This document shows, piece after piece, positions 16,297-25,023 of a DNA stretch of 35,176 nt (position 1 is its first letter; each line of letters begins with the position of its first letter). The stretch is from the NCBI GenBank assembly GCA_029244725.1, contig JAQWQJ010000004.1, forward strand, positions 1-35,176. The letters run 5' to 3'. The notes under the pieces are model-generated. The model was not told where the DNA came from. It worked only from the letters and a program-made list of their open reading frames with translations, and did not search any database. The position numbers were made by a program, and so were the translations under genes. The stretch is from Paracoccaceae bacterium. GTDB taxonomy: Bacteria > Pseudomonadota > Alphaproteobacteria > Rhodobacterales > Rhodobacteraceae.

Positions 16297-18236
16297 TGGG
16301 TCTCTCCCTTTGAGGTTGTTTTGATCGGTTCCGAGCCGATTTCTGTTTTGGTTGTTTCGTGAAGTTCGCCCTTGCGCAGGTTCCAGTAGATCAGTGCGCC
16401 GGTAAGCAAAAATGCGAGCGCATCGAACCACCAATCTGAGCTGAGGAACAGCACTGCTGCCAACGCGAAGCCAAGCCGCTCGATGATGCTTAGGCGATAG
16501 GCAAAGACACCCATCATGGCGACACTGGCTGACACACCGCCGGCAATTGCTGTGATAAAAGAAATTACGACCTGCACCCACGTTACGTCTATCCCCAGAA
16601 GCGCAGGGTCGTAGACGAAGAAGTAGGGCACAGCAAAAGCGCCCATGCCGAACTGACAGGCCAGCACCGCGATTTTCAGCGGGTTCCCCTGACTGATCGA
16701 GGCGGCCGCATAGGCCGCCAAAGCAACCGGTGGCGTGATCGAGGACAGCATGGCCGAATAAAGCACAAAGAGATGTGCGGCCAGAAGCCCAACCCCCAAA
16801 TCAACAAGCGCCGGCGCAACCAGTGTCGCGACAAGAATATAGGCCGCTGCCGTTGGCAGGCCCATCCCGAGGATCAGGCAGGTCAGCATGGTGAGCACAA
16901 GTGCCAGCGGCAATTGGCCGCCGGACAGCAGCACCACAAGCGTCGAGAATTTCAGTCCGACACCCGTAAGGGTAATAATTCCGATAATGCAGCCCGCCGC
17001 CGCACAGGCCAATGCTACGGGGATAACCGCGTTGGCTGCTGTAACAGCGGTTTCAACCATCCGGCGCGGTGTCTGCGCCGAGCTGCGACTGAAGAAGCTG
17101 ACGATTACCGAAGCCGTCACGGCCCAGAACGATGACAACATGATCGAATATCCGTTCAGCAGCATGCTTACGAAAACTGGCAGCGGTGCTAACAAATAGG
17201 AGCGCTTAACGATTGAGGCCCAGTCGGTGGTTGAATCCGCATCGCGTAAAAGCGGGATGTTCCGTTTGACCGCCTCAAAATGCACCATGGCCAGCAGCAC
17301 CGCATAGAAGATCACCGCAGGCAGGAAGGCTGCTTTGGCGATGGTCAGATAGGATGTCGCGGTGAATTCGGCCATGATAAAAGCTGCAGCCCCCATCACC
17401 GGCGGCATCAGTTGCCCCCCGGTCGAGGCGACAGCCTCAATCGCGCCGGCCGCTTCTTTGCGATAGCCACTTTTTCGCATCAGCGGGATCGAGATCGGCC
17501 CGGTTGTCAGAACATTGGCAACCGCAGTGCCCGAAATCATTCCCATCAGGCTGGACCCGACAACGGCGGCCTTTGCTGGCCCCCCGCGCATCCGGCCCGT
17601 CAGACCTGTGGCGAAATCCATCAGCACTTGTCCCGCGCCGGTCTTTTCCAATAGAGCGCCCAGCACGACAACGCCGGTCACGAATGTCGCGCTGACCCCA
17701 AGTGGCGTGCCAAAGATACCGCCGCCACCAAGATACAACTGCGCCGTTACGCGTTTCAGAGAGTATCCGCGATGCGCCAGCCCATCGGGCAGATAGGCAC
17801 CCAACAGGCCGTAGGCGATGAAGATTGCCGCCAGAATAACGATAGGCCAGCCAATGGTCCGACGGCAGGCGTCGAACAGAGCGATGACCAGAATTACGGC
17901 AAAGATGATCTCATAATCCGTGATCTCGCCCCAGCGGTCATTGATGGCGTCGAAATTGACGATGTGGTGCCCGGTGGCGATGATGCCTGCGGCCAATACG
18001 ACAAGGATCCAGAGCTTTTGTAGGGTGGCACTCAGTCCGCTCAACCCGTCCGCCCTTACCAACGTGCGCAGGGCCGCAAAATAGACCAGTGCCATGACCA
18101 AAAGCAGATGCGCGCTGCGCTGTAGCCCGTCCGGGAAAACCCCGAAATAGGCCGTATAAAGCGTCAGGCCGACCAGCAGAACGGACACGATACCGATGGC
18201 CCAGTCAAAGACCTTTTCTGGCAACGCGTTAAGCAT
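16293..18236 (-). CDS. TAXI-type TRAP transporter permease, fused small and large subunits (647 aa)
   Basis: Inner-membrane ion-coupled secondary transporter. Seen: four N-terminal membrane helices (small-subunit part, about residues 10-130) followed by a DctM-like large subunit. Landmarks are LGGGGIFGTPLGVSATFVTGVVVLGALLEKTGAGQVLMDFA, GSSLMGMISGTAVANVLTTGPISIPLMRKSGY, GGQLMPPVMGAAAFIMAEF and ILGMGLPTAAAYILVATLVAPALV. About 16 helices fit the fused 4+12 layout of TAXI permeases. The ATG at 18236 (MLNALPEKV) has AAAGGGG 7 nt upstream and overlaps the ROK stop by 8 bp. It is coupled to the receptor gene by a 4-bp overlap. Confidence 0.93.
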   Translation of the reverse strand: MLNALPEKVFDWAIGIVSVLLVGLTLYTAYFGVFPDGLQRSAHLLLVMALVYFAALRTLVRADGLSGLSATLQKLWILVVLAAGIIATGHHIVNFDAINDRWGEITDYEIIFAVILVIALFDACRRTIGWPIVILAAIFIAYGLLGAYLPDGLAHRGYSLKRVTAQLYLGGGGIFGTPLGVSATFVTGVVVLGALLEKTGAGQVLMDFATGLTGRMRGGPAKAAVVGSSLMGMISGTAVANVLTTGPISIPLMRKSGYRKEAAGAIEAVASTGGQLMPPVMGAAAFIMAEFTATSYLTIAKAAFLPAVIFYAVLLAMVHFEAVKRNIPLLRDADSTTDWASIVKRSYLLAPLPVFVSMLLNGYSIMLSSFWAVTASVIVSFFSRSSAQTPRRMVETAVTAANAVIPVALACAAAGCIIGIITLTGVGLKFSTLVVLLSGGQLPLALVLTMLTCLILGMGLPTAAAYILVATLVAPALVDLGVGLLAAHLFVLYSAMLSSITPPVALAAYAAASISQGNPLKIAVLACQFGMGAFAVPYFFVYDPALLGIDVTWVQVVISFITAIAGGVSASVAMMGVFAYRLSIIERLGFALAAVLFLSSDWWFDALAFLLTGALIYWNLRKGELHETTKTEIGSEPIKTTSKGETQ

Positions 18237-19491
18237 AAGCCGCCCCTTTGCCATGATCCGACGCATGCGCGTTCAGACGTTCAAAATCCAGCCGGTCCGA
18301 GTAGCAGAATGTGTGCAGCGCCAGTAATGATGCTGCTTCGGCGGGGGACACCTCACCTTTTACCAGCCGGAAACCACTGTCGGGACCATATCCAAATTCG
18401 GCGTTCAGCTTCTCTTTGGTACCGTTGAAATAGGCGCTATTGGACCCAAGCGTTCCGCTTAGGATGATCAATTGGGGCGCAAGGAGCTTGGTCAGCGGGT
18501 CTAGCGCTTCGGCCAGAAGACCACCTGCTTCGTTCAGATGTACCGTGTTTTCGTCGTTATCGACGAGATCCAAAAGCGACGTTGCATAGACCGGAAGTTT
18601 CGAACGCTCAAACGTATCGTGATCAAGCATTCCCATCTTTGCCAGCAACCCAAAGCCCGTAGCCGAAAGGTTTAGGCAGTCATCTCTGCCACATGTGCAG
18701 CGCAGTGGTCGGCGATGAGAGCGAAAATGGCCAATTCGTCCGGCGTCACCTGTAACGCCCCGCACGACGCGCCCTTCGGACACGACACCAACACCGGCAA
18801 AGGTTGCCACGTGGGCCAACGCAAACTCCGAAACACCTTGGGCGGCACCGAACCGCATTTCCGAAAGCGCAAGCGCGTTGGCAATGTTTTCAATTACGAC
18901 GGGCAGGCCAGTGTTGCGGCGCACTTCGTCCCAGAACTGACCCCCGTCGTTGTCCCAACCAAAGTATTCGGAGCGGATAATCTCGCTGCGATCCGGCGAC
19001 GTTTTGGCGGACAGGGCGACGCCAACACCGACGATCCGGCTTATGTCGATGTCCGTATCCTTGATCAGGTCGCGCAGAGCATTTGAATAAAGGCGAGCGG
19101 TTTCGGTCGCGTCTTCAAAAGAGCTGTTGCTGATCTCCCTGCGGGCGATCGTCTGCCCATTTGCATCACAGATCGACACTTCCGAGAAATAGGCCGAGAC
19201 GGTGATGCCAGCGGCAACAACACCTTTGGGATAGATCCGCAGGCCCTTGCGCGGACGACCAAGTCGGCGCTGCTTACTCGATTTTTCTTCAGGAAGGTCG
19301 AATTCTTCGATGATTTCGGCACCAAGCAAATCCCGCGCGATGCGAGTTGCGGCCATCTCGGAAAGCCCAAAGCGACGGGCCAATTCGGCACGCGACACTC
19401 CCGGTTCTGCCTGAATGCGGCTTAGCATGAGACCCCGGTGCGTGCGACGCAAACTGGCTGGGGTTGAGCTTGACGAATCTTTATTAACCAT
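18229..19491 (-). CDS. ROK family transcriptional regulator with zinc motif (420 aa)
   Basis: NagC/XylR-like regulator, usually responding to a sugar or sugar derivative. Seen: an N-terminal winged HTH near 30-60 (GVSRAELARRFGLSEMAATRIARDLL), a ROK domain with GDAGRIGH at 248-255, and a zinc site of H255 plus C265, C267 and C272 (CTCGRDDCL). The kinase aspartate expected in the N-D-A-N motif is replaced (ENIANALA, about 201-208), so it should sense rather than phosphorylate. It leads the TRAP-receptor-sulfatase genes. A promoter candidate immediately upstream would start transcription about 2 nt before the ATG, and no Shine-Dalgarno is seen, so it may be leaderless. Confidence 0.9.
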   Translation of the reverse strand: MVNKDSSSSTPASLRRTHRGLMLSRIQAEPGVSRAELARRFGLSEMAATRIARDLLGAEIIEEFDLPEEKSSKQRRLGRPRKGLRIYPKGVVAAGITVSAYFSEVSICDANGQTIARREISNSSFEDATETARLYSNALRDLIKDTDIDISRIVGVGVALSAKTSPDRSEIIRSEYFGWDNDGGQFWDEVRRNTGLPVVIENIANALALSEMRFGAAQGVSEFALAHVATFAGVGVVSEGRVVRGVTGDAGRIGHFRSHRRPLRCTCGRDDCLNLSATGFGLLAKMGMLDHDTFERSKLPVYATSLLDLVDNDENTVHLNEAGGLLAEALDPLTKLLAPQLIILSGTLGSNSAYFNGTKEKLNAEFGYGPDSGFRLVKGEVSPAEAASLLALHTFCYSDRLDFERLNAHASDHGKGAAYA

Positions 19492-19499
19492 CTGTTAGT

Positions 19500-19528
19500 T
19501 TGTAATGATAGCGCGCACGGTCTGTCAA
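19500..19528 (-). promoter_or_regulatory. Candidate sigma-70 promoter for the ROK-TRAP-sulfatase genes
   Basis: On the minus strand TTGACA (plus 19523-19528) and TTACAA (plus 19500-19505) are 17 bp apart. The expected start is near 19493, two bases before the ROK ATG. The -35 is a perfect consensus; the -10 matches at only some positions. The site lies in the 66-bp gap after the preceding sulfatase gene, so the downstream genes may be transcribed separately. Confidence 0.45.
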
Positions 19529-19557
19529 ACATTTCATGCTCAGCTGTTCGGCTTCTA

Positions 19558-21177
19558 TCAGTTGACAGCATCGTGCCCGTCCTTTGAAAGATAGGCCGGC
19601 AACGGTGCGTCTCCCGAAATGATTGCTGCCACATCTTCTTGTGAAAGCTCAGGAAAATGCGGTGCGATCGGTTCCACCTTTGGCAGCCGTCGATTGGCCT
19701 TGGTGCCATCCACGCCGCCGGAACCGCGGCGCACGTAACGTGTCTCGTCACCCTTGCGCGCAATGAAATCCCAATCTTCGGGAACACCGGGTGTGGTCTT
19801 CAAAAACAGTCGCTCGGCCTGGCTGGTGCGAATCTGTTGGTCGATCTCTGCCGGGTCCCATCCGTCCAACAGAATGGCTTTCAACCGCTGATATATGTCC
19901 GCGTGCGCAGGATTGTCCGCAACATTCTGCAGCTCATTCGGGTCCGCCTTCAGATCGTACAACAGATCTGGATGACCATGGGTATAGATCAGCTTGAACT
20001 GGCCCTGACGTACCATGCGGTGGGGCACGCAAGGCCCAATCCCGTAGTAATCCGAAACTACCAGATCGCGTGTTGCCCCGCCCTTCAAAGCAGGCTCAAG
20101 GCTTTCGCCATCACACGGCAAGCTCACCTCGCCGCCGCCAATATCTACGAGCGTTGGCAACAAATCAACCAGCGAGACGCAGTCTTTGATCCGACGCGGT
20201 GCGTATTTTTCAAGCGCTGACACCATCAATGGCACACGCGCCGACCATTCATAGAGGCTCTGCTTGAACCACATGCCTCGTTCGCCCAGCATCTCGCCGT
20301 GGTCCGCACAAAAGATCACAACCGTGTTGTCGGCCTGTCCGCTTGCCTTAAGTGCTCCGAGAATTTCGCCAACCTTGTCGTCGATGAATGAGATCATCGC
20401 GTAATAGCCATGCCGCGCACGTCGCAGATCACTCTCACTCACTTGGTGACGATGCCGCCCATGAGCAAAGAACAGCGCTCGGGACGCATAATCGAGACCT
20501 TCAAATGGCAGTGCGTCTACCTGTGGCAAATCGATCTCGTCCGGGTCGTAACGGTCCCAGTACCTCTGGTCCGCAACAAAGGGGGTATGCGGGCTTGTGA
20601 AGGATGCAATCTGAAACCAAGGCCCCGTATCATCGCCCCGCCGCGCAAGATCATAGATCGTCTGCACTGTGGCGTGGGCGACTTCCTCGTCAAAATCCTC
20701 TTGCAAAGTCCGCGCTGCTGGCCCGGCATCGACGACACCGTTCAGCCCTGTGGCCGAGGGCACGTAGGCCGGGCCAGCCTTCCAGTCCGCCACCCAGTCA
20801 AACCCTGAGGGATAGACATCCGTCACAGTGCGTTCGTCAAAGCCATGCGTTTGATCAGGGCCAATAAAGTGCATCTTGCCTGACAACACCGTGTGATAGC
20901 CGAGGTGACGCAAATGGTGCGCCATGGTCGGCTGGCTGCTTGGCAGTTCGCAGGCGTTGTCCCAAACCTTGATCGCAGGCGTCAACCGACCCGACATCAT
21001 TGACGCGCGCGACGGTACGCAAAGTGGATAGTTGGAATATGCGTTGTCAAACACCACGCTGTCGGCGGCCAACCGGTCAAGATGCGGAGTTTTGCAGACC
21101 GGGTTTCCATAAAACGACAAGGCCTGCGGGGCCAGCTGGTCGGCCATGATCACCAAGATGTTTGGCTTGTTGGTCAT
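19558..21177 (-). CDS. Cys-type sulfatase, choline-sulfatase-like, second copy (539 aa)
   Basis: Paralogue of the sulfatase at 13696-15258. Seen: NILVIMADQ, the formylglycine signature C53-V-P-S-R57 with ASMMSGR, SGKMHFIGPDQTHGFDERTVTDVYPSGF (K101, H103), ADHGEMLGERGMWFKQSLYEWSARVPL, and the same C-terminal RTSQAERLF..EDWDF extension. No signal peptide: cytoplasmic. The ATG at 21177 (MTNKPNILVI) is chosen by alignment to the paralogue; it lies 4 nt after the aldehyde dehydrogenase stop and has only a weak purine-rich leader. It is in the GMC-ALDH-sulfatase transcription unit. Two divergent copies in one locus suggest two sulfate esters, or a substrate with two sulfated positions. Confidence 0.91.
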   Translation of the reverse strand: MTNKPNILVIMADQLAPQALSFYGNPVCKTPHLDRLAADSVVFDNAYSNYPLCVPSRASMMSGRLTPAIKVWDNACELPSSQPTMAHHLRHLGYHTVLSGKMHFIGPDQTHGFDERTVTDVYPSGFDWVADWKAGPAYVPSATGLNGVVDAGPAARTLQEDFDEEVAHATVQTIYDLARRGDDTGPWFQIASFTSPHTPFVADQRYWDRYDPDEIDLPQVDALPFEGLDYASRALFFAHGRHRHQVSESDLRRARHGYYAMISFIDDKVGEILGALKASGQADNTVVIFCADHGEMLGERGMWFKQSLYEWSARVPLMVSALEKYAPRRIKDCVSLVDLLPTLVDIGGGEVSLPCDGESLEPALKGGATRDLVVSDYYGIGPCVPHRMVRQGQFKLIYTHGHPDLLYDLKADPNELQNVADNPAHADIYQRLKAILLDGWDPAEIDQQIRTSQAERLFLKTTPGVPEDWDFIARKGDETRYVRRGSGGVDGTKANRRLPKVEPIAPHFPELSQEDVAAIISGDAPLPAYLSKDGHDAVN

Positions 21178-21181
21178 CGGT

Positions 21182-22570
21182 TCAAACCGCCGCCCGGCGA
21201 TACACCGTATGCTCAGTCGTGTAGAACTGGATCGTCGATGGGCCGTTCGAGCCACCCACCCCCATGGCGCTATCCTTGACCCCGACAAACGGTAGGTGAT
21301 TTTCGGGGAAGCTGCCTGCGTTCACATGGATCATACCGCTTTCGCTTTCCGCGACAAACCGTTCGACCACGTCCGTGCGCTCTGAATAGAGGCAGGACGA
21401 CAGACCAAAGGCCACGTCGTTGGCGATGTTGAGGGCTTCGTCCACCGTGTCATAGGCGATCACCGACAGAACCGGGCCAAACACTTCGTCACGCGCAACT
21501 TCCATGTTTGGAGTGACGTCCGACAGAATGGTTGGCGCGTAGAAATACCCGCCCGTCTCTGTCTTGAGTTTCTCACCGCCCGCCGAGACCGTCGCACCCG
21601 CAGCCCTTGCACGGGAAACAAAGCCATCCACGTCCTGAAGCTGCTGCAGGCTGGCGAGTGGTCCAATCTTTGCACCATCTGCTGTGCCGTCCATTGGCTG
21701 TATAGCCTCGGCGCGTTCGGCCAGACCCGCAACCACCTCCGCTTCGAGCGTCCGATTCACAATTACGCGGCTGACGGCCGTACATCTCTGGCCGCAAACG
21801 GCGAAGGCCGAGGCCATAATTTGATCAAGCACGGGGTCCAGATCGGTTGCATCGTGCAAAACGGCCGGGTTCTTGCCACCTAATTCGAGCGACACTTCCG
21901 CCAAATGCCCCGCCGCTGCCATCGCCACGCGCTTGCCAATCTCAACCGAGCCTGTGAAACTGATGGCATCAATTCCTGTGTGCTCAGCCAAAGCCTGACC
22001 CAAGGCACCGCCGCCAATCACGGCCTGGACGAGATCCGCAGGCAGCACCTTATCAGCGATTTCGGCCATCAAAGCGATGGCGCCGGGCGTCAAAGACGCG
22101 GGCTTGAGGATGATTGCATTGCCATAGACCAGAGCCGGGATCGCCTTGCGCATCGGCGTGCTGAACGGGAAATTCCAAGGGTTGATGCCAAGGGCCACTC
22201 CGCGAGGGCGACGGGTGGAATAGGCGACAGTACCCGGGATTTGCGAGGGAAAAACCTCGCCAATTGGTGCGTTTGCACGACCGATGCAGGCACGCGCTTC
22301 CCCGACGGCTTTGCCAACTTCGCCGCGAGCTTCGGCCAACGGCTTACCCATTTCCTTGGTGATTGACATGGCGATGTCTTCGGCGCGTGCCTCTAGCGCG
22401 TCTACGTATCTGGCGACTAGCGCGCCGCGCTCGGGTTGTGGCATTGCAGCCCAACCTACCTGCGCTTGACGCGCACGGGCGACACAGTCATCCAAGCTGT
22501 CCATCGACGTCTCTTCAAATTTCGCTACGATCTGGTCAGGGGCTGCGGGGTTGCGAATTTCAATGGGCAT
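21182..22570 (-). CDS. NAD(P)-dependent aldehyde dehydrogenase (462 aa)
   Basis: ALDH superfamily enzyme oxidising an aldehyde to a carboxylic acid in the cytoplasm. Seen: the oxyanion-hole region INPWNFPFSTPMRK, FTGSVEIGKRV in the cofactor fold, the general base in LELGGKNP, the catalytic cysteine in FAVCGQRCTA and EVFGPVLSV. The C-terminal EHTVYRR tail is present. It is closer to the succinate-semialdehyde type than to betaine-aldehyde dehydrogenases by overall feel, which is weak evidence. The start at 22570 overlaps the GMC gene by 11 bp and is preceded by AGGAC. Coupling to an alcohol oxidoreductase suggests it handles that enzyme's product. Confidence 0.92.
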   Translation of the reverse strand: MPIEIRNPAAPDQIVAKFEETSMDSLDDCVARARQAQVGWAAMPQPERGALVARYVDALEARAEDIAMSITKEMGKPLAEARGEVGKAVGEARACIGRANAPIGEVFPSQIPGTVAYSTRRPRGVALGINPWNFPFSTPMRKAIPALVYGNAIILKPASLTPGAIALMAEIADKVLPADLVQAVIGGGALGQALAEHTGIDAISFTGSVEIGKRVAMAAAGHLAEVSLELGGKNPAVLHDATDLDPVLDQIMASAFAVCGQRCTAVSRVIVNRTLEAEVVAGLAERAEAIQPMDGTADGAKIGPLASLQQLQDVDGFVSRARAAGATVSAGGEKLKTETGGYFYAPTILSDVTPNMEVARDEVFGPVLSVIAYDTVDEALNIANDVAFGLSSCLYSERTDVVERFVAESESGMIHVNAGSFPENHLPFVGVKDSAMGVGGSNGPSTIQFYTTEHTVYRRAAV

Positions 22571-24191
22571 GAGCAGTGTCCTGTGTTGTGCAAGAAGCGC
22601 CGGCGCGGATCATCGCGGCGGCTTTTTCGGCAATCATGAAAGTCGGGGCATTTGTGTTGGCCGAGGTGATTTTGGGCATGACCGAGGCATCAACCACGCG
22701 CAGACCGTCGACGCCATTGACCCGCAATTCAGGGTCCACAACGGCGTGCGTGTCTGACCCCATGCGGCAGGTGCCAACAAGGTGGTACACCGTACCAGCC
22801 ATTTGGCGCACTGCGGCCAGAACCTCAGCATCGCTTTGATGCTCGGCACCGGGAATAACCTCGCGCCGCCAACGATGGCGAAACTCAGGGCGATTGTAGA
22901 GTTCGCGCACCATTCGGATGCCTTCGAGGATAACCTTCTGGTCCTTCTCGGCTGAAAGATAATTGGTGCGAATGCGCGGATCGGAGAAAGGATCAGAGCT
23001 TGCAATGCGGATCGACCCGCGGCTTTCGGGGTGGCATTGCCAGAAGGAAGTGGTGAAACCCGAATAGCGGTGCAAGGGCTTGCCCGGTTTGTCGACAGAC
23101 AGCGGCATGACGAACAGTTGCAGATCGGGGCGCCCGCCTGTCGCGTATTTTGTGCAAGCCGCGCCACCCACCTGACCGGCCCCGACGGTCAACGGCCCGC
23201 GCGACCCAATCAACCACTCAAGCCCCATCTTGGCCAAGCTGACAGGGTTTCGTACATGATCGTTCAGCGATGCGCCGCGTTGCTCCAGCTCAACAATGGT
23301 GCGCATTTGCAAGTGGTCCTGCAGGTTCTCACCCACTTCAGGGGCATCGACGCGCACGGCGATGTCATTCTCGCGCAAAAGTTCGGCTGGACCAATGCCT
23401 GACAGCTGTAAAAGCTGCGGTGTCTGGACAGACCCGCCACACAGGATCACCTCGCAATCGGCGCGCGCCTCTTGCGTCGTGCCATTTTGAATATAGCGCA
23501 CACCGGTCGCGCGGGAGCCGCTGAAAATAATCTCTGTCACCTGTGCGCCTGTCTCCAGCGTCAGGTTAGGCCGCTGCAATGCGGGGTGTAAAAAGGCCGT
23601 CGCCGCGCTATCGCGCCAACGACCGCGAAGCGTCAGCTGGTACCGACCGACACCAAAGGCGCTTTCCCCATTGAAATCATCGTTGCGCGGCAGGCCGTAC
23701 GCGCGAGCAGCTTGCAGCCAATCATTGCAGGCCGGGTTGTCATTGCGCAAATCAGACACCTGCAAAGGGCCATGCGCGCCGCGATACTGCGACGGCGGGC
23801 CAGCATATGTCTCGAAGGCTCTGAAATGCGACAGCACATCATTGAACGACCATCCCTGCGCGCCAAGTGCCGCCCAGTCGTCGAAATCTGCGTGCTGCCC
23901 GCGAATATATATCAACCCGTTGATCGAGCTTGATCCGCCCACCACACGCCCCCGTGGGCAGTCTATTTGCCGCTCGCCAATGCCAGGATCCGGATCACCG
24001 CGATATAGGTGCGAAACGCGCGCATCGTAGATGGATTTGTAATAGCCAACCGGAAGTTTCAGCCAGAAACCGCGGTCTGCGCCGCCGCCTTCCAGAACAA
24101 GCACACGCGCCGCGTCATCTTCGGACAGACGGGCTGCCAGCGTTGACCCTGCTGTGCCCGATCCGATGATGATGTAGTCAAAGCCTGTCAT
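22560..24191 (-). CDS. GMC family FAD-dependent alcohol oxidoreductase (543 aa)
   Basis: Flavoenzyme of the choline dehydrogenase/glucose-methanol-choline family, oxidising a primary alcohol to an aldehyde. Seen: the FAD dinucleotide motif IIIGSGTAGSTLAARL near residues 6-21, the GMC signature GRVVGGSSSINGLIYIRG, ILCGGSVQTPQLLQLSGIGP, and the catalytic His-Asn pair region (YHLVGTCRMG and TNAPTFMIAEKAA). The ATG at 24191 (MTGFDYIIIGSG) is chosen because the FAD motif starts directly after it and GGGGG lies upstream; the frame extends further upstream only across the divergent promoter. There is no signal peptide. First gene of the GMC-ALDH-sulfatase unit, opposite the GntR regulator. Confidence 0.93.
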   Translation of the reverse strand: MTGFDYIIIGSGTAGSTLAARLSEDDAARVLVLEGGGADRGFWLKLPVGYYKSIYDARVSHLYRGDPDPGIGERQIDCPRGRVVGGSSSINGLIYIRGQHADFDDWAALGAQGWSFNDVLSHFRAFETYAGPPSQYRGAHGPLQVSDLRNDNPACNDWLQAARAYGLPRNDDFNGESAFGVGRYQLTLRGRWRDSAATAFLHPALQRPNLTLETGAQVTEIIFSGSRATGVRYIQNGTTQEARADCEVILCGGSVQTPQLLQLSGIGPAELLRENDIAVRVDAPEVGENLQDHLQMRTIVELEQRGASLNDHVRNPVSLAKMGLEWLIGSRGPLTVGAGQVGGAACTKYATGGRPDLQLFVMPLSVDKPGKPLHRYSGFTTSFWQCHPESRGSIRIASSDPFSDPRIRTNYLSAEKDQKVILEGIRMVRELYNRPEFRHRWRREVIPGAEHQSDAEVLAAVRQMAGTVYHLVGTCRMGSDTHAVVDPELRVNGVDGLRVVDASVMPKITSANTNAPTFMIAEKAAAMIRAGASCTTQDTAHAH

Positions 24192-24200
24192 GCAGCCCCC

Positions 24201-24280
24201 AAAAGTTCTAAACATGGGATTAATCGAAAAACTCTGGTCGTGCAACAAAAAATCTATATATAGAACTTTAGGATTAATCG
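24201..24280. promoter_or_regulatory. Divergent GntR/GMC control region with paired palindromes
   Basis: The palindrome GATTAATC occurs twice, inside identical GGATTAATCG blocks at 24217-24226 and 24271-24280 (54 bp apart). In addition AAAGTTCTA (24202-24210) and TAGAACTTT (24261-24269) form a 9-bp inverted repeat. Each lies just beside one GATTAATC copy. TATATA near 24256-24261 could be a -10. The pairing suggests two binding sites for the GntR/UTRA protein controlling both directions, possibly with looping. Confidence 0.6.
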
Positions 24281-24294
24281 GGAACCGCTGGACC

Positions 24295-25023
24295 ATGATA
24301 GACACGCTTCGGCAAAGTCGCTCTCCGCTTTACCTTCAGATCGCTGAAATTCTGCGGCAGGATCTGGATCGTGGCGTCTGGGAGGTAGGCGATCTCTTGC
24401 CAACAATTTCAGACCTTTCAGCAGAATACGCCGTCGCAAAGATCACCGTCCGTCAAGCCGTGAAGATACTGGAAGAGGAAGGCCTGCTGGAATCGCGCCG
24501 CGGGCGCGGAACAACTGTTCTGCCGCCCCCACCGGCGCGGGATCGCCTGCATCTGGGCACGCGTCTGTCTACTTTGGCGGATCACTATCGCGGTGACAAA
24601 CCGGCGCTAAACCTTCTGGAGGATCGCGACGCCGAGGTGCCGGGTGAGCCGCTGATCGGCACCTTGTCGGACACCGGCTATCACCTGTTACGACGCACCC
24701 ACACGCGCAAGGGTGAGACCTATTGCGTCATTTCGATTTACTTTGAAAAGGAAGTCTTTGCCCGCCACGAGACAGAGTTCAGAACGCAGCTGGCCTTGCC
24801 GGTGCTCGTCGATTCCGACGATATTGATGTCGCACGGGCACGCCAATCGCTGACCATCGGCAAATGCGATTTTGACACCGCGGGTTTGTTGGGCCTCGCT
24901 GTCGGCGATCCGGTGGTCGAGGTGCGCCGCGTCATCTGTGACGCTCAGGATCGGGTCATCTACCTCGCTGATGTCACCTATCGCAGCGACTTTGTTCGTC
25001 TGGAAATGGACCTTCTGTCATGA
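24295..25023 (+). CDS. GntR family (HutC/UTRA) transcriptional regulator (242 aa)
   Basis: Probable repressor of the divergent GMC operon and its own operon. Seen: an N-terminal GntR winged HTH (PLYLQIAEILRQDLDRGVWEVGDLLPTISDLSAEYAVAKITVRQAVKILEEEGLLESRRGRGTTV, residues about 10-77) and a UTRA effector-binding domain (about 95-235) ending IYLADVTYRSDFVRLEMDLLS. The ATG at 24295 (MIDTLRQSRS) is chosen since upstream in-frame codons cross the operator palindromes and add no family sequence. Its stop overlaps the start of the enolase-family gene by 4 bp, tying regulator and enzyme. UTRA domains bind the pathway substrate or an early intermediate. Confidence 0.9.
   Translation: MIDTLRQSRSPLYLQIAEILRQDLDRGVWEVGDLLPTISDLSAEYAVAKITVRQAVKILEEEGLLESRRGRGTTVLPPPPARDRLHLGTRLSTLADHYRGDKPALNLLEDRDAEVPGEPLIGTLSDTGYHLLRRTHTRKGETYCVISIYFEKEVFARHETEFRTQLALPVLVDSDDIDVARARQSLTIGKCDFDTAGLLGLAVGDPVVEVRRVICDAQDRVIYLADVTYRSDFVRLEMDLLS

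Noticed and set aside
18229-19491. ROK protein as a sugar kinase instead of a regulator
   Set aside because: It has an N-terminal winged HTH and the catalytic aspartate of ROK kinases is replaced (ENIAN).
13696-24191. Reading the locus as a standard choline-O-sulfate to glycine betaine pathway (betC, betA, betB)
   Set aside because: Sulfatase, GMC and ALDH families match, and the sulfatases look like the choline-sulfatase group. But there is no BetI-type regulator, the importer is TAXI-TRAP, there are two sulfatases, and an acid dehydratase-like enzyme is linked. It stays an alternative, so bet symbols were not assigned.
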